Below are positions 28,707-41,469 of a stretch of 64,000 nucleotides of DNA, one piece after another. The notes below the pieces were generated by a model. It had not been told where the DNA came from. It was given only the letters and a program-made list of their open reading frames with translations, and did not search any database. Position 1 is the stretch's first letter, and each line of letters starts with the position of its first letter. The translations under genes and the position numbers were made by a program. Source of the stretch: Trichoplax adhaerens (taxonomy: Eukaryota > Placozoa > Uniplacotomia > Trichoplacea > Trichoplacidae); NCBI RefSeq assembly GCF_000150275.1, contig NW_002060945.1, forward strand, positions 7,066,461-7,130,460, given 5' to 3'.

Positions 28707-31700
28707 ATGTGGCGAGCTGGTGTGGATACCAAATTTTCGACTACAGAAAGCCCTGAAGATGACGACTGGGAAACTGATCCTGATTTCGTAGTAAGTATTG
28801 TATACTAGTTATGATAGTTATACTATAAATTATGGAATTGACATTAGCACAGTGACTGTTGTGTAAGAAAGTTGCAATTCCATTGCGCTAAAACTGCACG
28901 GTACTGTACGCATGAATGATGTAAGTAGTTATGATGAAGTAGACGACTAGAGAAGAGCGACAATTCTTACACAGTACTTTCATTACTGGATGCAATTCTA
29001 CTTCGAAAACTTGAGTATTATAGTTGTCTAATGTATAGTTTGCAATGCCATTCTTAAAGTATGAATCCTACTCATTTATACGTATACTGTTACACAGTGT
29101 AAGGAGATGATGGAGTTGTTCTACAAGTTGAATCATTGTTATTCACTTCCTGGGTTACAACATGGTTAGACCTGAGGATATTATGATGCATACGAGTTTA
29201 TCCACTAGTCTATCATCCATCAATTTGTAGACGGTACTGGGATAAAAATTGCCCTTTTTGATCAATAAAGTGATGAAGACTTCATGTTAGTCAGTAGCAG
29301 TACAGAGAGTCATTACTTTATAGTGATTTGTTTTGAAACTAAACTGGGATTATGTGTACAATTTCCCATCTCTATGATTGACTGTACACGTACGAGTATA
29401 TTCTAATCAATGGGAGTAGTAATAAAGTGATCAAGAGTACTGTACAGCTAGTCGGCTTTTCATAGTTGTCCCTTGAAACGATATACTACATTACATCTTA
29501 GTCATTGGGAGTACCAATAGTTACTTTTCTTTACTTATAAGTATACATTGATACTAAATTGGGATTATGTGTAAGAATTAAGCGTACTGTATACTCGGTC
29601 AGCAAGGACACAAAGTATCACGAGCACTTACTCTGTACAGCCAATCGGATTTGTATATAAATGGTCAGCCTTTCATAACTACAGTACGTTTTGTTACTAA
29701 ATCAGACATAGACTACGTGTAGAACTTTCTATTGCCTACTGTACCTTACGTTTGTTTATATGCTAGTCAAGATAAGTGCAGTAGCCAGCTTGTGATAGTT
29801 ATACATTTTGATGTCAAGCTGTACGTCTACTATGTAATTTCCTGTTCCCCACCACAGTATATACCAAGCCTTCCAATTAATATGTTCAGTTAGGGTTAGG
29901 GCAATACTACCGGCTTAGGAAGCGATGTTGTCTTCTAATAACTATAATGCGACAAGTATTAGCTGCAAAGGCTTGCACTAACTAAATACTGAAGTTAACG
30001 CAATACTGAAGTAGCAAGTCGAGCTCTAAGGCGTACATAGTTGTAGATGTAGCCATATTTTGCGGTGTTGCATTCGTAGATCTGTCAAAATTAATACCAT
30101 TGCTAAGTACGAAGTCGAAAAGGTACTTGCCCAAGACTTGGCTACAATTTACAGTATTATAATGTACAGTTGCCAAAGTTAGTACCATTATTAAGTGACA
30201 ATTCGAATAGGTACCTACTACAGAACATAACAAAATACTAGGTTATACAGTTGCAGATCCGGCCACTATTTCCAGTCTTATAAATTTACAATATTGTTCC
30301 ACTCATTGCTTAGACTTTACTACCGCTGGCTCGTTTTACATTATTAACACATTACGATCAAGTACTTCTATCATACAAACTAATTTTTTCTCCCCTGTTT
30401 ATTTTTACACTTTCTAGAACGATGTTACTGAGGAAGAGCAGCGGTTCGGATCCAAAACAGTCGAAGGTTCTGGTTCACAGCGAGTCCTCGAGTGAGTTCT
30501 ACTCTTACATACAAAGCACAGTATTTTTTATAATACAGTACGTTTCCCAAACTGCCAGATGAATGAACCTAAGACTGACATTTAATTGTTTACTTGCAAC
30601 AAACCGCCATGTATAGTATTGATCTTCAACGTGTCTTTGATATAACAAAGTATCTTCTACATTCTATACATTAGTTGAATCAATTTCCGTCTGAAGTAGA
30701 ATGAAATAGTTAACAGAATCATCATGTTATCTTCCTAAGTAATTTATCTTTAAATGATAGAAGAATATTGTCAAAATAAGATTTAACTTTGTCATTACTG
30801 TATATTGTATTTCATGTACTTGCATGTGATATTCCCTGAAACACACTTTACTTATAATAGCGTAGATCAACTTAACATCTTAAGGTGCTCTACTTTAGTG
30901 TAAAGCTATATTAAAAATTATGTTACTTTCTTTACAGCATGAATAAACTGAGAGATGATGTTAAGGACTCTGATAAGAAGAGTAAGGAGGGTAAGTTATT
31001 CCATGTAACGTTAATAATGTCGATAGGGTGATAAAATTTTTTATTCTTAAACTTTAAACTTTTTTAAATATCTATCTTTCATTTTATACATACATATATA
31101 TAGCTCAAGGGTATCCTGAAAGACTATCAAATCCATCTTACTCTTTTGATATAATAATTACACCTACTCACATATTTCCATTGGAGCAAAGTTATTTGTA
31201 GTTAATGTACTCAATATCTAGTTTGAAACTGCTCAAACTACTACTATATATGAAAGGTTTTTAAAACTTGTACTTGCTGGTTGTAACTTCGAATTTTAAT
31301 AGGAAACAGAATTCTGCCAATATTCATGTGATCAGTTCTTGTACAGGCGTACCGGTAGCTAGTTTCGTTATATTTTCATTATCCTGCGGCACTAAATTTT
31401 TTATTCTAGTTGTTTTGCCTTTCTTTTGAGACTGGAGTTAATTCATAAATAATAGTTTACAAAAGTTGTCAGCTTAACTGAAGTATATTAGACCTAAATA
31501 CAGCTACGGATACGGCGGACAATTTGGCGTACAAAAGGACCGTATGGACAAGGTAATACGTTGTTTATATTATTATATATTATCATTAATTGTAAGTTTA
31601 TTTAAATCATTGTAGGTATCGGATATGTTGTCGTAATGAAAGCAATTAGTTTAGGCTGCTTAATTTGATAACACAAACTATCTTATCTAATAATTTCTAT

Positions 31701-34700
31701 AGCTATTCACTTTATCATATTGTAACACTTAGTATGCATAGCCTTAAATAATAATCTTCTATAATCTCAATTATAATTATCATTACTTTACCAGTTTACC
31801 GTCATAGTAATCATATACGAATATGACTATAGCCTATAATCTATTTTATTTATTGATTGAGTAGAGTGCGGTCAGTAACTCGTATCAGTATGTACCGGAA
31901 AAGCATTCATCTCAAACTGATTTTAAGCAAGGATTTGGTGGAAAATTTGGGATACAGAAAGATCGCCAAGATAAAGTACGTAAAATCATAGCTTAATGAA
32001 GGCTTTATACTAAGGTCTAGTAGTTACTTTAAGAAATTATAAAAAAGATGTCCTTTTATAGTCTGCAGTAGGCTACGACTATTCGGAGAAAACGGCACTG
32101 CATTCATCCCAAAAAGGTAGCTTTTATGGAAATAATAAATATGATAAATGCTGAATGATTCTTGGATAAGTATAAATATACAAAAAATTACAAAATGCTT
32201 AGTGCAACCCATCATTAATTACAATACATAATACTTTAGCTGAATTAATTTATAAGTATTGCTTTTCTTTTAGTATCGTGTATTTAGAAGTAGTTGATAT
32301 TTTCATTGCCAATTTATACTCTGTGTGAAAATGACGTTTGCAAAGGTCAAGTGTCATAAGATTCTTAAATTTATTATTATTATTATTATTATTTCTTCCT
32401 AGATTATTCTAAAGGTTTTGGAGGTAAATTTGGTGTTCAGAATGATAGACAAGATAAGGTTAGCAGATCTGATATAGCTTTATACTTAGTCCTGCAATTA
32501 CATCAAAAATTATAAGAAAGATGTTTTGTTATAGTCTGCAGTAGGTTTCGACTATACGGAAAAAACCGCGTTGCATTCATCACAAAAAGGTAATGATATC
32601 AAATAATGATAAGTGGTAATTATTTAAAAAAATGTAAATAAGCAAAAAACTTATAAAACGGCTAGTGAAATCATTATTCGTTGCATTAGAATAGTAGTTT
32701 AGCTGAATTGATTTATTACCCTTTCTTTTTATGTATAACTCAGAGGCGGTTAATATTTTCTTGCCAATCTATGCTATTTACAAAGATTGTGTTTATAGTA
32801 CTAATAAATTATTACCATTTCACACCAGATTATTCCAAGGGCTTTGGAGGAAAATTTGGAGTTGAGAAAGATAAACAAGATAAGGTTAGTAAATCTGTTG
32901 AGAATTTGTACATAAGTCCAGTGGTAACATTAATAAACTGTAAAACAACTACTTTGTTATAGTCTGCTGTAGGTTTCGACTATGCGGAGAAAAATGCATT
33001 GCATTCATCCCAAAAAGGTAGTTACTTGATATCTAAATAAATGGTGCTTATTTTGGATAGATAAATATTTAAAAGATAATAAAATGGTAATGCAGTCATC
33101 ATTCATTGCAACGGTAGTAATAGTTAGCTGAATTGGCTTATAGCTATTCTATTTAGTGTATAGTATTAGAAGTAATTCATATGCCCTTTACCAATCTAGT
33201 ATATTGTCTACGAGAATGATTTTAAAAGATTAAGAACTGTAAAAAATTGTTATTATTTTAAACCAGATTATTCCAAGGGCTTTGGAGGGGCATTTGGTGT
33301 TGAAAAAGACAAACAAGACAAGGTTAGCAAATCTGCTAGCGCAGTTAAGCTTTTCAACTTTTAATTGTGGCATACAGAAATGAAATAGGATAAGCTTGAT
33401 ATTTGCGATACTAGAAATACTTAAGATCGTCCATTCTGACCATTGATTTGTAGTCCGCCGAAAGCTGGAGTTACGTCGGTAAATCCGAACTTCATCAATC
33501 TCAAAAAGGTTTGGTGTATAATTTATTATAAAAACAGTACGATTTCTATCCTAATATGCACTGAAAATATGTGCTCACAGAATTTAGAATTTATTGCTTC
33601 AAATCTTTGGGTAGATATAGCTCTACAAAGAAGTGATGTAATACTAGATATTTACCTGTTAGGGTCTTATGATTTTATTACAGCCCACTTAGCTGCAATT
33701 ACGAATACAAATTCCAATAGTTTTATTTATGGCTAATACTGTTTATCGTTACTAGACTACTCGAAAGGTTTCGGAGGCAAATTTGGAGTAGAAACTGAAA
33801 AGCAAGATAAAGTAAGGATTATTTAGCTCGGTATTTCATCATATAGAATGACTTCTGTGTCAGTCTAGAAGTTTTATTATGTAAACTGTGCTTTACTATC
33901 TGGTATAAATTACATGATTATTTACATTTTATTACCTAGTCAGCTAACAGTCACAGTTTGATACAATTTTTCTTCGTCAATCATTACAAGCTGCTATCAT
34001 TCTTTAATTTATATCCTCAATTTTTTTGTAGTCTGCCGAAAATTGGAGTTACGTTGGAAAGAATGAATTACATGAATCTCAAAAAGGTTTCACATCCTAT
34101 TATTTAAACTTCGTATTTTTTGGTTCTTAATAAGCTGATTGTACTACTACACAGTTACAACGATAGTAAAATAGAATTGTCATTAAATGTACAATATTAT
34201 GATACACTCTAATACTTTACCTTCATTTATGGTAAGATTACTCTCGCGGTTTTGGAGGAAAGTTTGGTGTTGAAAGTGATAGACAAGATAAGGTATGGTA
34301 ATGCTTTATATTTTAGTAGTTGTCTTGGGAGCTAATTTCTATTCATTTATTGCACCCCAGTCTGCACATAGATTTGAAGAAGTCACTAAATCTGAATTGC
34401 ATTCATCTCAGAAAGGTAGGTATCGTACTTAAGCGTAACTACGATTAAAGTATAATTATAATAAAACTAGCGTGAAGATAGCACGTAATACGTATGTCTT
34501 TCCCGTTAAGATTATTCGAAAGGTTTCGGTGGAAAATATGGAGTAAGTGAGCAAGGATCGACGGAGGTAAGTTTACGGACTACAAAGTTTTATAATTAAA
34601 TTGGATGGTTGACTTTAGACACAGTACATGAACGTCTTTGCTTATTAATTTCTTCTCGAACTAATCTTATTTAAAATTATGTACATACTGTATAATTAGC

Positions 34701-36410
34701 AAAACTCTGATCCCGAAACTGCTACTACAACAGAAACACAAACTACACACAAAGGTTATAGATTTATAACTTACCCTTTCAATAAATAATTATATTTTGC
34801 GATAATTCGTTACTGTACTATAATTGTTAATAATCAAGCTATATAGTAGTAAAATTGTGTAATGCTTTTAATATATTTAAACCAAAGTGTTAATCTAACA
34901 TCGTAATGCAGTTAAAAATCTTACCGCCTTCCATGCGAGCTGATTACTTTATAAAATTCCATACCCATAGATATTCGATATCTTTAGGTTATAAACGCTT
35001 GTAGCTATTTTGTCATATAATATTTATCTTCGTTTGATCATTAACAGTTGATATAGTCCCTGGATCTTTAAGTAATTTACGCAAACGTTTTGAAAAGAAT
35101 GCGGTAAGTACATAAAATGGTAATAAAAGTATTTCATGATCTATCTTTCCCACTTACAAATGCATACTTTACTCCGCGATGTGATATTTACGGTCATTTA
35201 GCAGGTAATCGTTTTCGATCACAAAAAACATACACAACTAGGCTAACAATACAGTAACATGCGTGATATTGTGACATAATACCTATCTAAGAACACAATG
35301 GAGCATGTGTTGGATTATTACTACTGAGTTTTAAGTGAATTCGCAAATAGCTAGCACAATTATTAGCAACTCTAGAGCAGAAAAGTTTATTGAAGGTCGT
35401 TTAAGCAGCAACAAACGTACGGAACTATCCAGTCTCTGAATAGCGTAAATGTATAGTACTGTTTGAAGCCTCGCTAATTATATGCCTTCGTGCAGTACTT
35501 GCTTTATCTGAATAATGTAATGGCTTTTGCCTAGACCGCAGCATCTGAAGCCTATTCTTTTGTAGCAGCTGATTTAACATCGCATCAATACTGATGATGA
35601 AAGTAAATTTTTAAATCGTCCTTATACCATTTGAATTTAAGGAAGAAGAAGTCAAAACGGAAGCTGAAAGATCCATAGAATTATCTAACAATCCCGAAGC
35701 CACTCAGGCCGAAGTTAGAACTTAGTCGTTAGATTATTTCATCTTCTTTTATCTGTATACATCATTCAAATCGGGCTAAATGATTGCATTTTGGAATAAT
35801 AGACGTCAACATCTGTAAATGAACAAAACGAGGCTCCAGAATGTGATCAGCATCAAATAGACCAACAGCAAGAACTACAAGCAACTCCTGAACAACCTCC
35901 TTCCAACGTTAGTGACGTAATGAAAATACATGTTACCTACTTTTTTATCAACTTATTATCTTATAATCTAAAATGCTAAGAACTTAAACATACGCGTATA
36001 GCTATAGAAAACCATCCTAACGCCAGATTACTACCTAATATTCACTTTATCAGGAATCAGATGAAATGGTTAAACCCCAAGAGGCTGCAGCAGATGCTAA
36101 AATAACAGCAAAAGTTATTTACGACTACTCAGCAGGTCTGCTTAATAATGATATCTAACTCTTAATACAGTACTTTAGTATATACAAATGTTAAGATATA
36201 TATGTATATATATTGTAAACGTTCTTGCATAGACAACTAACAATAATATAATTACTGATTAATTATATGCAAGTAGCTGATGACGACGAAATCTCATTAG
36301 TCATTGGAGAGACCGTCTCTAACATTTCAGTAATAGACGAAGGATGGTGGTATGGAGAATGCAACGGCAAAAAAGGAATGTTTCCGGCAAATTATGTTGA
36401 AACTATCTAA
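28707..36410 (+). CDS. CTTN: Cortactin (Arp2/3 and F-actin binding, SH3), about 25 exons
   Basis: Promotes and stabilises branched actin at the cell cortex. Exons: 28707-28790, 30418-30491, 30938-30990, 31104-31110 (7 nt), 31492-31552, 31865-31975, 32062-32116, 32403-32458, 32535-32589, 32829-32884, 32963-33017, 33267-33322, 33454-33508, 33756-33811, 34032-34086, 34237-34292, 34361-34415, 34511-34566, 34700-34754, 35048-35103, (35535-35561 optional), 35642-35713, 35803-35916, 36054-36135, 36277-36410. The product is about 522-531 residues, against about 550 in human. The N-terminal acidic segment has DDW at residues 19-21, the Arp2/3 motif. Seven 37-residue cortactin repeats follow ([19 protein letters not shown]), then a diverged eighth exon pair, an acidic/Gln-rich linker, and a C-terminal SH3 ([28 protein letters not shown]). 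All phases agree. The optional 27-nt exon and the 7-nt exon need transcript support. Confidence 0.95.
31104..31110 (+). other. Predicted 7-nt microexon of cortactin
   Basis: The upstream exon (ending 30990) leaves phase 1 and the downstream exon (from 31492) needs phase 2, so they cannot join directly. CTCAAGG between ATATATAG and GTATCC restores the frame and gives [12 protein letters not shown], matching the GPK..HGYGG that precedes the first repeat in vertebrate cortactin. A longer exon using another acceptor cannot be excluded. Confidence 0.6.
31865..34566 (+). repeat. Seven cortactin repeats; six are encoded by 55 + 56 nt exon pairs
   Basis: Repeat 1 is one unsplit 111-nt exon (31865-31975). 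Repeats 2 to 7 are each split after the Lys of the ..SQK segment into a 55-nt and a 56-nt exon, with phases 0, 1, 0 every time. Introns between neighbouring units also resemble one another: the motif TTAGCTGAATT recurs before the second-half exons near 32240, 32700 and 33123. This points to tandem duplication of an exon pair with its introns. Confidence 0.92.
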
Positions 36411-37515
36411 TAATTTTTGATAGGACGTAACACTTATGTTGATTAGTCTGATTAATTATTAAATATTAATGCGACAAAATAGAGAGCACTATTTTTTTGT
36501 GCGACAAATAGTATAGTACAATAATAATAGTTTACGTAATTTTACGTTTAGTGGAATATGTTTGATTACATTACCTGAAATAGAACAGTTAAAAAAGTCA
36601 GATTAGCTTCGACACCGTATAGTTTTGATTATCTTTTATATTTTAATGAATTTATACAGTATATCATTATATCACTTTATGATCCATATTCCGATATTGA
36701 TGAACAATGATCACAACAAACATTAACAAATACAACGTAAATACATACTGGCTGAAATACACGTTACGTAGTGCGAGTTACTAACAAAATTCGGCTTGGT
36801 TCGCTCAAGTAAGAGTTATAATTATAGCATGTTCGTATCGTACTGCAGAAATCTGATCACTATGAATTAGGATGCGGTATGAGTTCGAAGAAATAGTTTA
36901 AATAGTAACGTACGTAGGTAGCTATACAGTACAGTAAACCACTAGATTAGATAATATAATATCAACATTACAATAGAAATCGTAAAAGCTATTTCATTTT
37001 TGCCTTGCTTACAATTCAACCGTGTTGTACATCTCATACATATACCTTGTACCATGTATACAATGTGTATCAAAATACAACTTTTTACTAACAAATAAAA
37101 GAAATCTTTAACTTCTTTAATATTCGTTTTACCTCGATTTCACTTATTCAGTGTTGTCTCATCAGTAAGGTAGATATATTATACATTATAAAAGTACAAA
37201 TTCAAAAGATGATAATCCTTTATACCGTTATTACAGTAAATTATTCCTGGTCTTCATCTATAATACATTCGAAGAATAGTATGTGTGGAAGCAGTAATTC
37301 GAATATCAAGGAAATACGACTAGTCAAGATGAACTCATTGTCGTCTTTAAGATAGCACAGTAAGTAGCATAAGTCATTCGCAAAACCAAAAAGCAGATCA
37401 TATGGAAATCAAATGTATTGATTTTAATTTGCGATAACTTATCTAATACGGACAAATACCATACCCCTAATAATAAAGCAAACGCCAATGTAGTACTCCA
37501 TTTATTATTATATTA
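36411..37515. other. Gap between the converging cortactin and MDM2 genes
   Basis: These are the 3' flanks of two tail-to-tail genes. No coding segment was seen. On the minus strand an AATAAA (37501-37506) lies only about 10 bases past the MDM2 stop; a more distal signal may be the one used. Confidence 0.5.
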
Positions 37516-40500
37516 TCAACCAATAAAATTCTGCACAATAAGCTCAATTGGTCTGCGACAAATTGGGCATTTTTTCCGTCTACGACGTAACTTTTCCGCA
37601 CAATTGTAACAACAAACTTGATGACCAATACCTTCATTTATATGAATAATACTTGCCGATCTCGGCTCAGAAAGGCAAATCATGCACATTCCATCAACAG
37701 TACTCAATCTCTTGTTTGACGCCGACTTGTACCTTTTAAGCTGACGTGATATTTTGCAATGTTTCTTCTTCCGTTGCTCCTTCTTTAATCTATTGTTGCG
37801 ATTATTACTTCTAACAGGTGAATCAATGTGACTCTCCGAGCCAGAACTATCTGATTCTTGCCTTAAACTAAAATCTATACTACTATTGGCAGATGTCGAA
37901 AGCTCCAAGTCATCATCTTGAGGTATCAAAGATAACGTACCGTCATTGGTATCGTCTACAGCAATATCGTCATCACTAGGTAACCAATTTTCACGTAATT
38001 TCCAACAAAATGCACAATTACGAGCAATTGGATTATTTAACTGTTGGCAATACAAACACTTCCAGTGATCTTTTTCACCAATCTCTGGATCATCATCTCC
38101 AATGTTGTCGGCTGAATTTCTTTCATCCTTGATGCTCGATATTACTTCGACAACATCCGAAGAAGAAGAATTTGAATATCCTGAATTTGGAGCATCGGTT
38201 TCACTATCTGTTACTGGTTCCAATTCAAAAGTTGGATAATTAGTGTCCTCCAATGACCAGTCATTTTCTTCTGGTTCCGAAGCTGTACTGGTCTCATACC
38301 CAACGACAGAATCGAGCTGCTGCTGTACTTGAGCTTTTAATTTTTCTAATACACTAAATAATGTGGGTTTACTACCCTTGGCTACTTCTGTACTATCAGG
38401 AATCTCTTCTTTTGTTAATGAATTGTCATAGTGAGCCTGAGAATTCTGTCTTGATCTCCAGTCAACATTTATGACACTTTGTTCTAAAAAATAAAAAATA
38501 ATGTCAACAAAATAGCGCTTTCATATCTGTATCTACTGAACAAATAATTCTTCAGGTCCAGAATTACTGTATAATAGATAATTCATAAGCGAATTACAAG
38601 TTAAGCAAAGTACAGATAAAATTTACATAAAAGTAATTGAGAAGCGAAACAATAACTGCTTACAACAAGTGTAAAATTGTAAATAAATTCTAAGGATATA
38701 AGCATTGTAATTGTGTAACAATAAATACAGGAAGCGTTATAAAACATCTAAAGTACTGTATAACAGCAGACAAAGGGTTTTTTCGTAAATTTCAGTAGTC
38801 CACATATACAACTTCCAATACAGTAGCTTATATCAAGGCAAATTAATAATTATAATACTTGTACTTGTACGATACACAATCATAGCAATGCATTCTGTAA
38901 CCATTACATAGACTACATAAATTACAAGAATGGCATAAAGCTTAAATCAACGCTATACGGTAATATGGAGGGCATAATAAAATTAATCTTGAAATAATGT
39001 CTCTCTGTGTATCACTGCTTATCATTATTAAGAGCGCACTACATGATCACGAGAATGGATAATGATGATTGCACCTAGTACTGCGATGTTACTTTTTCTG
39101 AAAACGCAACAAACTTGAACTACGTGTATAACGTGACTGATTAAATTTATTTTCTAGAGTAAAAGCTGCTCTACACTTTGTCTCAATATACCGGCAACAT
39201 TACTAATCACATAAATTACCGTTCGCAACCGGAACAACCTCTAGATGCATTTTTAGTCGATCCCATAAATTGGCTACCGGAAATTGATCACAAGAAAGTA
39301 ATTTTTCCAAAGGATCTCCTTTACAATCCACATAATCCGCTCTAAGAGGATTACACAACTTACGGCTAGATATATAATCAATCAGATATTCCATTACCTG
39401 CAGATATCAAAATAAGTTATGATTTAATATAATTTTTTTAAAATTCTATTTAATGATTACTGAAGCATTTTTTATCTGGCTAATCAGTGAATTTACTATT
39501 ATTCGTCAGCAATTTTATGCAAATTCTGATTTCTTAATCTATTGCCGTTCAATACACTCGATGTATGATGAATAATATTAAGTAATTAATTGAACCAACT
39601 GACCTGTAGAGCTGTAAGTTCTTTACCATTCACATTTTCTGGAGGCAGAAATTGCATCAATTCGGCATTAGGCTTGACCACCTATAAAAATTGAAAATAG
39701 TGTTAAACTTACGAGTACGATACTTACAAAATGAATGAGTTAGAGTGCAGTTTAAATTTCACATATTAAAGAAGCACAAAGAAATTGGCATTAACATTGA
39801 TAGTATTGATTTATGCTATCAGTCAAGATATAACAATTGATTAATTTCGAAGGTGAGGTAAAGCCATGAACTATTAAAATTCTATTTATTACTAGATATG
39901 ACTGCTAAGACCGTAACCTTCGAATGCAGAATGCTGATATTTATAACAGCATATTGAAAATTTTGAATGCCTAATGTAGTCTGAAGTAATGAAAGCCATC
40001 CACTATATGTAACGGCGTAGAGCAGCTAAGAGGTCATGCAATAATAGAATCAATGAATTTTGTAGTCATCCTTGGTTTACACGTATACTCGTGACACTTC
40101 TATAATACTCTTAATCATATTCTCTATGATCATTTTCTATTACATAGTTATCTACTGTACTGTACTGTACAATATCAGGTATTGTTGTTCGGCAAGGAAG
40201 GACTTGCGCGAATAACCATACTAATTTGTTGAACCCAAGTCAAGGCGCATTTACAATGGAGTCGGTGTATGCGATTTATTTTCTTTTTAAGTTTTTCATA
40301 ATACTATTATTGTCAACTCACTACTTTATCGACATCAATGAGCTTATTTCAAATGTTGTCCTGTACCATTCGTAGTTTTCCTACTACTGTATTGAAGGAT
40401 AGCACTATCAAAAGTTCCAATCTACTGTAGGTGATTGGCTCAAGCTGACAGACAGACTCGTGGTCATCTTGACTCTTGGTGCAAATATGCGATATTTATT

Positions 40501-40832
40501 GCACGGTGACATTAACAATTTTCGAAACTTCTTTCTATCTATGTAACAATTTCATTTTCATCAAAGTAAAGGTGTAGAGTACTTACAAGACGGTCACCAT
40601 TATAACTGAAAGGATCTCTATCAGAAATGACAATGCGATTCTTTTTTATTTCCTCGTTCAATTCTCTGCTTCCATTATCATCCATCTTCTTGTGAAAATT
40701 GTCGTTGCATGGAATCGTTGCACTATCACAACTTGCCATTGGTTGGTTTCTTGAATTAATTGATTTATCTGTACAGCTTTTCAAGTTAACCGATCCAATA
40801 CCACTCTGGCTAATTACACCTTTCAATTCCAT
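37516..40832 (-). CDS. MDM2: MDM2-type p53-binding RING ubiquitin ligase, four exons
   Basis: In known animals, binds the p53 transactivation segment and ubiquitinates p53. Exons in transcript order: 40832-40587, 39681-39604, 39397-39220, 38483-37516. The product is 489 residues, against 491 for human MDM2. Residues from about 82 to 168 form the SWIB/p53-binding fold (LVVKPNAELMQFL, VMEYLIDYISSRKL, VVPVANEQS). An acidic Ser-rich middle is followed by a RanBP2-type zinc finger at about 307-335 (HWKCLYCQ, NCAFCWKLRENWLPSD), almost identical to the MDM2 form. A basic stretch (KKEQRKKKHCK) precedes the C-terminal RING at 434-489, with C..C, H..H, C..C and CPIC ligands. The two His ligands are six residues apart instead of four. 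The chain ends close behind the RING (IVQNFIG), as in MDM2, where the last residues matter for dimer activity. By hand alignment several p53-cleft residues differ from human. MDM2 and MDM4 cannot be separated here. Confidence 0.95.
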
Positions 40833-41373
40833 CTATCTTGACGTTTGTAATAACTCTATACGCTAAAAAATAATACGTCCACTCGTCCACAAAACGACAC
40901 TGTGCAACTTATCTACTCTATCGGTATTTTTCTCTATTCCACTAGTATCTAGCTTAACCAGTCTCAATTCGAGATTTTTTTGGTTGAATTTTTATAACAT
41001 TACTAGAACATCATTCATACTTATAACTTCATTTGCTGCTATCGTCTCCATCAATTTTAATCCAGCTGTTGAAGCCATCTTGATCAAGGATTTCTTCCCT
41101 TTTCTTTCTTTGCTTCCAGCAATTGAATCCAATAATAACTTGGATCGCAGTGAATTTTATATCAATATGTACCGTATCCAACTAGAATAGGGTACACATT
41201 CCAATACAAGTCAATCAGAAAATCAATTTAGGAATTGCTGCTATTTGGTTCAAATTGTCAATCCGTTTCTATGGAGTTCTGCGTGTAAATGACTCGCTTC
41301 CACTTTGAATCCTGTAGCTGGCTTCAGTGGAACTGGTTGATTGCTTTCGTATACGATTTGATATATCGTACAA

Positions 41374-41469
41374 TACGGTACTGTACGGTACTGTACGGTA
41401 CTGCACGGTACTGTACGGTATGGTCTGGTTCGGTGTGGTACGGTACGGCGCGGTACGGTACAGCACGGT
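41374..41469. repeat. 10-bp CTGTACGGTA tandem repeat grading into GTACGG
   Basis: About four to five copies of CTGTACGGTA with period 10 occur at 41374-41420. Diverged CGGTA/CGGTGTGGTACGG units follow to 41469. The stretch is much richer in G, C and CpG than its surroundings and lies about 540 bases upstream of the MDM2 start codon. Confidence 0.8.

Noticed and set aside
29887-29902. TTAGGGTTAGGG telomere-like sequence
   Set aside because: Only two units occur, inside a cortactin intron, so they are likely chance.
33443-33736. 97-codon frame overlapping a cortactin repeat exon
   Set aside because: It is in another frame and reads into the intron. The splice-bounded 55-nt exon explains the conserved part.
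40984-41190. 68-codon plus-strand frame with a hydrophobic, signal-peptide-like start
   Set aside because: It overlaps the probable MDM2 5' leader. The opposite strand also has an open frame here, and neither matches a family.
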